DNA of 9,381 nt from positions 1 to 9,381 of the forward strand of contig CAMBZK010000036.1 of NCBI GenBank assembly GCA_945872225.1, written 5' to 3'. Of this stretch, positions 1 through 5,142 are shown in pieces. The stretch comes from a candidate division TM6 bacterium UASB124. Lineage in GTDB: Bacteria > Babelota > Babeliae > Babelales > RVW-14. Each line of letters begins with the position of its first letter. Within the stretch, counting starts at the first letter, position 1. The notes beneath the pieces are model-generated. The model did no database searches. It was not told the origin of the DNA and worked only from the letters and a program-made list of their open reading frames with translations. The translations under genes were made by a program, and so were the position numbers.

Positions 1-36
1 AAAAAAGAGACGCCGCGGTTGCGGCGTCTCTTTTTT
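1..36. terminator. Bidirectional intrinsic terminator
   Basis: A perfect 10-bp GC-rich stem (GAGACGCCGC at 7-16, GCGGCGTCTC at 21-30) closes a GGTT loop. It is flanked by six A on the left and eight T on the right, so it has a U-tract in both orientations. It lies 18 nt past the stop codon of the minus-strand gene that ends at 55. It can also end a plus-strand gene lying left of the window. Confidence 0.93.
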
Positions 37-54
37 TTGGTGGTACTTATGATG

Positions 55-630
55 TTATACCGTACCGTTTACAGCTGGCACTGGGCAAGTAGCTCCAAAG
101 CGCCAAGCACTTTGATCCTGATCAGGAGTGCAAACTGCTAGTTTTGGAAAGATTTTATCTGGATACAATGCTGCGAAAAAGTCTTCCGAACTCACGCCCG
201 ACCCATATTCGACGGCACCCACTACATACCCATTTTCACAGAGGCTAGCAAATGATTGGCAGGTTTTTGCTTGGTCAGCTTCCCATAGAGCGTTAAATTC
301 TGTCTGATTAAATGGAACTTTATGAGCTATTTCATGGCCTACATTCGTTACATGCTCTGCCATTGCTTTCACATCATCGCCGCCAAGTCCCAACCATTCT
401 GGTGCGTAGGTATATATTACGCCAAGCGTAACAGCAACAACCGTACCAGCTGCAACCAATGCAGCTAGCTTACGATAGCCAGAAGACACTGCTTTTTTAG
501 ATGACTGTGATGCTACTAATTTATGCAAAGCTTGAGCAGTCGCTCGTCTTGGTGACTGCGCATTATCATTACAGTGCACAGTACCCACAGCAGTTAGCAC
601 CAGCAGTGCTAATAATTTCATATTTTTCAT
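55..630 (-). CDS. Hypothetical secreted or membrane protein, 191 aa
   Basis: I do not recognise the family. The N-terminus is a signal-peptide-like segment (MKNMKLLALLVLTAVGTVHC). Cys20 ends this segment, but His at -1 makes it a poor lipobox. A second hydrophobic stretch at about 54-74 could span the membrane, placing residues 80-191 on the far side. That part holds four cysteines (124, 131, 167, 182), which could form two disulfides if exported. The start is supported by AAAGGA (635-640 read on minus) a few nt before the ATG; a second Met at codon 4 is possible but less well spaced. An AT-rich TATAAA-like -10 lies near 685-690, with no convincing -35. It is followed by the strong terminator at 1-36 and appears monocistronic. 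Being a gene is quite sure; its role is unknown. Confidence 0.8.
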   Translation of the reverse strand: MKNMKLLALLVLTAVGTVHCNDNAQSPRRATAQALHKLVASQSSKKAVSSGYRKLAALVAAGTVVAVTLGVIYTYAPEWLGLGGDDVKAMAEHVTNVGHEIAHKVPFNQTEFNALWEADQAKTCQSFASLCENGYVVGAVEYGSGVSSEDFFAALYPDKIFPKLAVCTPDQDQSAWRFGATCPVPAVNGTV

Positions 631-754
631 AAAATCCTTTATTTGGTAACGATAGCAGCAATCCCATCAAGGGCTGCTCTACCTTTTATATAAATAGGCG
701 AAAACAATTATTCACAGATGATTTTAAGAGTTTATTGATCAAATAAAAGAAAGC

Positions 755-782
755 AAAAACCAGTTAAATTTAACTGGTTTTT
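755..782. terminator. Palindromic hairpin, probable terminator after sppA
   Basis: This is a perfect 28-nt palindrome: AAAAACCAGTTAAA followed directly by its complement. It folds into a stem of about 12 bp with an AATT loop and has a five-T end in either orientation. It lies about 65 nt past the sppA stop and before the gene that starts at 630. The stem is AT-rich, so it may be weaker than the terminator at the window's left edge. Confidence 0.6.
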
Positions 783-847
783 GAAATATTATTCATTATT
801 TAGGTGATAAAAAGCCTGAATGCTTTTTTGGGGACAGCTGATATGAC

Positions 848-1789
848 CTAGCAAACGCTCGTTGGGGTTGATCCGGCAGCTTGCAATGCATAGAAGTGCT
901 TGGTCACCCCATGTGCAAATGTTGCAACCGTTGCGGCAGCATCTAGGCCATCACCATCAGCTTCATCGCCATTACCAACAAGTACTTGGCGCAGCCAGCC
1001 AGCTTGGTGAGGAATTTGAATAAGCTTAATACTTTCTAGCTCATCAATATGGGCAAGTTTTTTGATCTCGGTAACCGCATCAGTGATTGAGCCAAGCTTA
1101 TCAATCAGCCTATGCTCCAATGCACGCGTTCCGTTAAATACGCGGCCATCAGCCCATGCCCTGTGGCTAGCAGCATCAAGCTTACGGGCTTGTGCAATTT
1201 CCTGGACGAAGCAGAGATACTGATCATCAGCAAGTTTTTGTAAGTAGACCATTTCATCTGGCGTAAGATCTTTAGTCATACTACCTGCTGTTTTATACTT
1301 ACCAGCTTGAACATAGGTATGCTCAACATGCCAATCAGTCAAAAGTTGTTTGATATTGGCAATTTCCATGTAGGTACCAATACTACCAACCAGTGACAGT
1401 GGGCTTGCAATGATCGTGTTTGAGGCAGCGGCAATATAGTAACTACCAGATGCGCCAACATTTTCAATCAACGCAACGACTGGTTTTTTTGCTGCAAAAT
1501 GCTTGAGCTCGTTGAATATTGCTTGGCAACAGCCTGAATGGCCACCGGGGGAATTAATGCGCAGGATAAGTCCTTTAATTTCATCATCCTTGAGAAACGC
1601 GTCTAAGCGCTTTGTGTAAAACGAAGCATCAGAGATCATGCCATTAATGGGCAAGAGCCCAATCTGCGTTTTTGGATGCATAGCAGTATCAAGCATCTGC
1701 TTGGTGCTAACAATAATCGCAGGAACAAATTGAAGAATAATAAAAATGAAAAAAAGCGCTTTTATAACTCTGAACAGAGAACTAATCAT
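848..1789 (-). CDS. sppA: Signal peptide peptidase SppA (S49 family, short type)
   Basis: SppA is a membrane-anchored serine protease that degrades signal peptides released by signal peptidase, on the periplasmic or extracytoplasmic side. The 313-aa length fits the single-domain (Bacillus-like, about 36 kDa) form rather than the duplicated 67-kDa E. coli form. Residues 8-28 form an N-terminal transmembrane anchor. The S49 motif RINSPGG is at 77-83. The likely nucleophile is Ser114 in VGASGSYYIA, and the general base is Lys166 in GKYKTAG. Their 52-residue spacing equals that of B. subtilis SppA (Ser147/Lys199). SPLSLVGSIG at 129-138 is also typical. An in-frame stop lies 9 nt upstream of the ATG, so no longer form exists. 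AAGG sits only 1 nt before the ATG, an unusually short spacing. It lies 71 nt after the small secreted gene and may be cotranscribed with it. Confidence 0.95.
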   Translation of the reverse strand: MISSLFRVIKALFFIFIILQFVPAIIVSTKQMLDTAMHPKTQIGLLPINGMISDASFYTKRLDAFLKDDEIKGLILRINSPGGHSGCCQAIFNELKHFAAKKPVVALIENVGASGSYYIAAASNTIIASPLSLVGSIGTYMEIANIKQLLTDWHVEHTYVQAGKYKTAGSMTKDLTPDEMVYLQKLADDQYLCFVQEIAQARKLDAASHRAWADGRVFNGTRALEHRLIDKLGSITDAVTEIKKLAHIDELESIKLIQIPHQAGWLRQVLVGNGDEADGDGLDAAATVATFAHGVTKHFYALQAAGSTPTSVC

Positions 1790-1860
1790 GCCTTGTTGTT
1801 AACCTCGAAGCCCGTGCCATACACCCATACTGCGTGCCATGATGGTACTTGTAAAAAGTC

Positions 1861-2283
1861 TTAAATATTATTACAGGAAATTTCTTTAGAATCCAAACGT
1901 TCGCCATTTGGACTATATGTTGTTAAGCACAGCATATTTGGATCATGGCTCAAGTGCGTAACAATGACTTTTGCCACATCACCACCATTAACGTTAAAGC
2001 TTTCAGCTTTGAGCAGCTCTGATGGTTGATGATAACCGGTATAATGCTTCCGAACAGAAACCTTGTTCCCGCTATACTCGCATACCACACGCTCAAGAGA
2101 TGAGCTTTGTTCTCTGACGGCATGAATTCGTTCACGCGCATCGGCAACTACACGTTGCTCAACAGAGGGGGCTGATTGTTTTTGAGTAGCTACTTTTGAC
2201 AATGATAATGGCTGATCGCTCAACGCGGCTGATAAGCCAGCAACTGATACAAGAATCGCGCCAACATATTTATTACCTATCAT
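1861..2283 (-). CDS. Hypothetical small secreted protein, 140 aa
   Basis: I do not recognise this family. The open frame extends to an ATG at 2295, but GGAG at 2290-2293 is an ideal ribosome-binding site 6 nt before the ATG at 2283. The shorter form is therefore preferred, and it begins directly with a signal peptide (MIGNKYVGAILVSVAG). The first 22 or so residues are hydrophobic, ending near SAALS. A Ser/Gln-rich, charged middle (about 25-65) follows, then a compact part with three cysteines (68, 119, 137 in this numbering). It is likely exported. A good promoter lies about 70 nt upstream. sppA follows 71 nt downstream with no terminator between, so both may share a transcript. It could be lineage-specific. 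Confidence 0.75.
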   Translation of the reverse strand: MIGNKYVGAILVSVAGLSAALSDQPLSLSKVATQKQSAPSVEQRVVADARERIHAVREQSSSLERVVCEYSGNKVSVRKHYTGYHQPSELLKAESFNVNGGDVAKVIVTHLSHDPNMLCLTTYSPNGERLDSKEISCNNI

Positions 2284-2289
2284 ACATCT

Positions 2290-2293
2290 CTCC
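2290..2293 (-). promoter_or_regulatory. Ribosome-binding site fixing the start at 2283
   Basis: GGAG read on the minus strand, 6 nt before the ATG at 2281-2283. It lies inside the codons that the longer open frame (ATG at 2295) would use. No purine-rich site precedes that longer start. Confidence 0.7.
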
Positions 2294-2352
2294 ATTGGTT
2301 ATGATCTAGATTGAGACTAAAAGACCACATCGAGCTTATTGTCCTATTTGTC

Positions 2353-2381
2353 ATTATAATCGTACATCGCTTTGGATACAA
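2353..2381 (-). promoter_or_regulatory. Sigma70-type promoter for the small secreted protein and sppA
   Basis: On the minus strand there is a perfect -10 hexamer TATAAT (2353-2358). It lies 17 nt from TTGTAT (2376-2381), which keeps the TTG core of the -35. Transcription would start near 2346, leaving a leader of about 60 nt before the ATG at 2283. The rest of the 2284-2526 gap holds no gene I can support. A weak AT-rich inverted repeat is present at 2418-2440. Confidence 0.55.
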
Positions 2382-2526
2382 AAATAAAACAATCAGTAAA
2401 CATTTTCAGCAGCGACACGTATTTCTACAAAAAAAATACGGGAATGTCTTTGTCTTAGGCTATTTGCACCACTATTGGGGTACATGTCCTTAGGTCCATA
2501 AACCTTAACCTAAACACACCACCATG

Positions 2527-3411
2527 TCAAATCCACCCCACCAGCCACCGCGCAACCCCCTGGAGATCTTCGTGCAAAACAAGCTTGGCAAAGCCCTTAT
2601 CAGCAAAAATGGCCTGCACTGCCACCGCATCAGTGCCAAGCTCTAGCACCATTACTGGCAGACACTTATCGCCTGGGTTGTTTTTTTTAAAAATTCTTTT
2701 AGTAATTTTTTGAGAAATAGCCTTATAAACAGCCAATCCTTGCTCAGGAGCCGTGAGAGCGCCTGGGTCTTCCCATGCCTGTACTTCAGGCTGCAGCTGC
2801 TCATACTCGTCAGCGGTAATGTACGGTGGGTTTGCAACGATGAGATCATACTGTTCATCAGCTGGCACCCCTTGCCAAAGATCAGCGCACACAAAAGAGG
2901 TGTTCGTAAGGTTATTATGCAAGGCATTAGCCTGTGCAAGAGCAACCGCCTCAGGAGCAATATCAACCCCAAGTACCTGCGCATCAGGAAACGCCTTAGC
3001 CAAAGCAAGCGCAATACACCCGCTCCCCGTACATAAATCTAAAATCCGTTGTGGCTGAGCACCATAAGCAGTAAGCGCTTGTATCAACCATATCACCCAC
3101 TCTTCTGTCTCGGGACGAGGAATGAGCGTTGGCGGCCTCACGGCAATGGTCAAATCTGCAAAAAGCACACTGCCCAAAAGATATTGCAGGGGCTTGCGAT
3201 TAACAACGCGCTCATGCACTAAGTGCGCCAGCTGTTCTTGCTGATCGGGTAAAATCGTCAGCAGACCACTCCGCAGGAGTTGGGCTTTGGTCTGCCCCAA
3301 AACATGCTCCAACAATAACCATGCCTGATTTTTTGCTTCTGCAAGCTCTCCACAAGCAGGAAGCAGTTGCATCGCTATGTCATTAAGAAAAGCTGTTCTA
3401 TCAAGTTGCAT
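2527..3411 (-). CDS. prmC: Release factor glutamine methyltransferase PrmC/HemK
   Basis: PrmC uses S-adenosylmethionine to N5-methylate the glutamine of the GGQ motif in release factors RF1 and RF2 in the cytoplasm, improving termination. The 294-aa length is normal. An N-terminal helical substrate-binding domain covers about 1-85, with RKPLQYLLG at 72-80. IPRPETE is at 97-103. SAM-binding motif I is DLCTGSGCIALALA (125-138), followed by the acidic VDIAPEA (149-155). The catalytic NPPY is at 194-197, and the family's E-P-ALTAPEQGL block is near 214-225. A Lys/Asn-rich loop at 239-250 looks like a small lineage insertion. The ATG lies 1 nt after the upstream gene's stop with no clear ribosome-binding site, so translation is probably coupled. 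No prfA is adjacent in this window. Confidence 0.95.
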   Translation of the reverse strand: MQLDRTAFLNDIAMQLLPACGELAEAKNQAWLLLEHVLGQTKAQLLRSGLLTILPDQQEQLAHLVHERVVNRKPLQYLLGSVLFADLTIAVRPPTLIPRPETEEWVIWLIQALTAYGAQPQRILDLCTGSGCIALALAKAFPDAQVLGVDIAPEAVALAQANALHNNLTNTSFVCADLWQGVPADEQYDLIVANPPYITADEYEQLQPEVQAWEDPGALTAPEQGLAVYKAISQKITKRIFKKNNPGDKCLPVMVLELGTDAVAVQAIFADKGFAKLVLHEDLQGVARWLVGWI

Positions 3412-3412
3412 G

Positions 3413-4027
3413 CTATATCGCTAACAAATCAGCCAGCACCCCACTAAGCAGTTGGAGTGTTAGCAAAGCCTTGTTTCGCCGATCATGCAGCGCCTTAACA
3501 TCATAGGCAGCAACCTCAATACTTGCGCTATTTTTAAGTTCATCAGCAGCAACAACGAGCCCTGTCAAAATATCAGCTAACAGCGCTTCTTCAGTTACCA
3601 GCTCTTTGGCTAGAGCCAGCATTGAAGGGGTCTCTGTCTTTGCATGCTCTACCATAGCTTTTTTCAGCATTATTTTCTGCATCGCACGCGCCTCTTGCGC
3701 CTTGGTTTGAGCAACTAACGCAAGCGCAGCAACTAAGTCGTGCTGCTCAGCCCAAAATAGCTTACCAAAAAGGGCATCAGTTTTTTGTAGCTGCTCATAG
3801 GCGGCAGGGCTACCTAGACTGCGCAATAGCTCTGGCGTAATCACCATAGGGATTGGCCTTTTTTTACCAAACAAATCATTTAAAGAAAAGCTCATCGCTT
3901 TATTAGAAGCGTTACCCAGCGCCTTATTTGCTCGCTTTCTAGCCTCGTTAATAGCCGTAAACATGCTGCGCGCCTCGAGTGTTGGCATGAGCATAACTAC
4001 CGCCAATAAACCCTTTAGATATTTCAT
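3413..4027 (-). CDS. Hypothetical secreted helical protein, 204 aa
   Basis: I do not recognise this family. The first 19 residues (MKYLKGLLAVVMLMPTLEA) form a clear signal peptide with a likely cut after LEA. The mature part lacks cysteine and is rich in Ala, Leu, Lys and Glu. From about residue 64 on it looks largely alpha-helical, with a possible coiled-coil stretch near 95-130. A basic segment (RKRANKALGNASNKA) at about 30-44 follows the signal peptide. AAAGGA (4033-4038 read on minus) stands 5 nt before the ATG. The gene sits 13 nt after ftsY and 1 nt before prmC, so the three almost certainly share a transcript. This link to two housekeeping genes is positional only and gives no function. 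Confidence 0.8.
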   Translation of the reverse strand: MKYLKGLLAVVMLMPTLEARSMFTAINEARKRANKALGNASNKAMSFSLNDLFGKKRPIPMVITPELLRSLGSPAAYEQLQKTDALFGKLFWAEQHDLVAALALVAQTKAQEARAMQKIMLKKAMVEHAKTETPSMLALAKELVTEEALLADILTGLVVAADELKNSASIEVAAYDVKALHDRRNKALLTLQLLSGVLADLLAI

Positions 4028-4040
4028 AGCGGTCCTTTAT

Positions 4041-4934
4041 TTATGCGTTAAGCAAATTATGAACGTATTCTTGCTGGTTAAAGCGGCTAATGTCATCAAC
4101 CGATTCCCCAAACGTAATATAAACTATAGGAACTCGTAATTTTTGGCTTATGGCAAACACGGTACCACCCTTGCCAGTGCCATCAAGTTTGGTCAGAACC
4201 AAGCCATTGACCTGTGTCGCTTGGTAAAATACCTCAGCTTGCGCTAGGCTATTTTGCCCCAACATCGCATCAATCGTCAACCAGGTGCTAATGGACATAT
4301 CCCCTAGCTGCCGCTGGATAATTTTTTTAATCTTTTCCAGCTCTTTCATCAAATTGACCTTAGTTTGCAGCCGGCCTGCCGTATCAATAATGATATGGTC
4401 ATAGCCTTCAGCCTTAAATCGCTCACAGGCATCGAATATTACTGATGCCGGATCTTGATGCTCCTTGCCAATAGCAACCGTTACGCCAATTCGGCTAGCC
4501 CAGGTTGATAATTGCTCTGGCGCTGCCGCACGAAACGTATCGCCAGCGACCAATAAAACTTTTTTGCCCTGCTGCACAAGCAGCGATGCATATTTGCTAA
4601 TAAACGTTGTTTTTCCGCTGCCATTAACACCAACCAATACAAGTACTCGAGGAAATGGTTCGATTTGATCTATAGATTCAAGCATTTCCAATAAAATTTT
4701 TTCCAGTGCCTTTTTTGCTTGGGCAAGATCGGTGACCGCCACCCTCTCCATTGCCGCCTTGAGACGCTCAATAATAAGGTTAGTTGTAGCAACGCCCGTA
4801 TCTGCCGCAATAAGCAGCGCTGTCAGCTCTTTCAAAAAGGCCTCATCAAACGACCCTTTGCCAAAGAGGACCTGCATTCCCTGGGTAACCGAGCTGTATA
4901 TTTTTTTTATTTTGTCTTTAAGAAAATTGAACAT
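4041..4934 (-). CDS. ftsY: Signal recognition particle receptor FtsY
   Basis: FtsY is the SRP receptor GTPase. It docks ribosome-SRP complexes at the inner membrane and passes them to the Sec translocon. With the start at 4934 the protein has 297 aa, a full NG domain. The N domain covers about 1-85. The G domain has P-loop GVNGSGKTT (102-110), DTFRAAAPEQL (132-142), DTAGR (184-188), DAMLGQN (222-228), TKLDGTGKGG (248-257) and GESVDDISRF (276-285). The frame stays open upstream to a TTG at 5054, with ATGs about 26 codons before the chosen start. Those forms would add a hydrophobic segment. I chose 4934 because AAAAGGAA lies 9 nt before it and MFNFLKDKIKK is a typical FtsY beginning. It is the first gene of the minus-strand cluster. 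Confidence 0.96.
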   Translation of the reverse strand: MFNFLKDKIKKIYSSVTQGMQVLFGKGSFDEAFLKELTALLIAADTGVATTNLIIERLKAAMERVAVTDLAQAKKALEKILLEMLESIDQIEPFPRVLVLVGVNGSGKTTFISKYASLLVQQGKKVLLVAGDTFRAAAPEQLSTWASRIGVTVAIGKEHQDPASVIFDACERFKAEGYDHIIIDTAGRLQTKVNLMKELEKIKKIIQRQLGDMSISTWLTIDAMLGQNSLAQAEVFYQATQVNGLVLTKLDGTGKGGTVFAISQKLRVPIVYITFGESVDDISRFNQQEYVHNLLNA

Positions 4935-4943
4935 GAAATTGGT

Positions 4944-4948
4944 TCCTT
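4944..4948 (-). promoter_or_regulatory. Ribosome-binding site supporting the short ftsY start
   Basis: AAGGA on the minus strand, 9 nt before the ATG at 4932-4934. The alternative upstream starts (tandem ATGs inside 4935-5054 and a TTG at 5054) have no comparably placed purine-rich site. Confidence 0.6.
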
Positions 4949-4976
4949 TTGCATAGTGAATAAGCAGCTGGGCCCC

Positions 4977-4982
4977 AGTATA
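4977..4982 (-). promoter_or_regulatory. Possible -10 element for the ftsY cluster
   Basis: TATACT on the minus strand, about 43 nt before the chosen ftsY start, preceded by T-rich sequence and no clear -35. If real, transcripts would start close to 4970 and could not encode the longer FtsY forms. Weak evidence. Confidence 0.25.
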
Positions 4983-5053
4983 GAAAAAGTTAAAAAAAAG
5001 GAACAGCAGCATCATTTTTAAAGCTAAACTTCTCTTGCCAAGGGAAAACCCCA

Positions 5054-5142
5054 AACTCTAGATTATCGCCTAATCATTCTGCTATCTTATTTAATGTAGA
5101 TTGGTAGGTATGGTTATTTCAGTAGGAATAAAAGGAGTTTTT
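5054..5142 (+). promoter_or_regulatory. Duplicated leader/promoter block, copy 1
   Basis: This upstream stretch matches 8056-8146, upstream of the second paralog, at roughly 85% by eye with a 2-nt length difference. It must therefore contain the shared expression signals. The best candidate is an extended -10, TGCTATCTT at 5080-5088 (TGCTATGTT in copy 2), without a convincing -35. It occupies the gap divergent to ftsY. Confidence 0.45.
5131..5137 (+). promoter_or_regulatory. Ribosome-binding site fixing the start at 5143
   Basis: AAAGGAG lies 5 nt before the ATG at 5143. The same site is found before the second paralog (8135-8141, also 5 nt before ATG). It rules out the longer open frame that begins with TTG at 5101. 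Confidence 0.85.

Noticed and set aside
571..630. Cys20 of the 191-aa protein as a lipoprotein attachment site
   Set aside because: The preceding residues are T-V-H; His at -1 does not fit the lipobox (Gly, Ala or Ser expected), so ordinary signal peptide or membrane anchor is at least as likely.
654..678. Short imperfect hairpin (AGCAG/CTGCT with CCC/GGG) in the leader of the 191-aa gene
   Set aside because: Only eight pairs split by a bulge; no riboswitch or attenuator features.
1676..1864. Plus-strand ORF of 62 codons over the sppA start
   Set aside because: Antisense to the signal anchor of sppA, Asn/Lys-rich low-complexity product, no ribosome-binding site.
2418..2440. Inverted repeat CGTATTT/AAATACG after prmC
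   Set aside because: Seven AT-rich pairs with a nine-base loop and no GC stem; too weak to call the terminator of the ftsY-prmC cluster.
2311..2493. Plus-strand ORF of 60 codons in the gap left of prmC
   Set aside because: Starts with TTG without a ribosome-binding site and overlaps the clear minus-strand promoter at 2353-2381.
2652..3014. Minus-strand ORF of 120 codons inside prmC
   Set aside because: Other-frame shadow of the prmC methyltransferase domain with a Leu/Arg-rich product.
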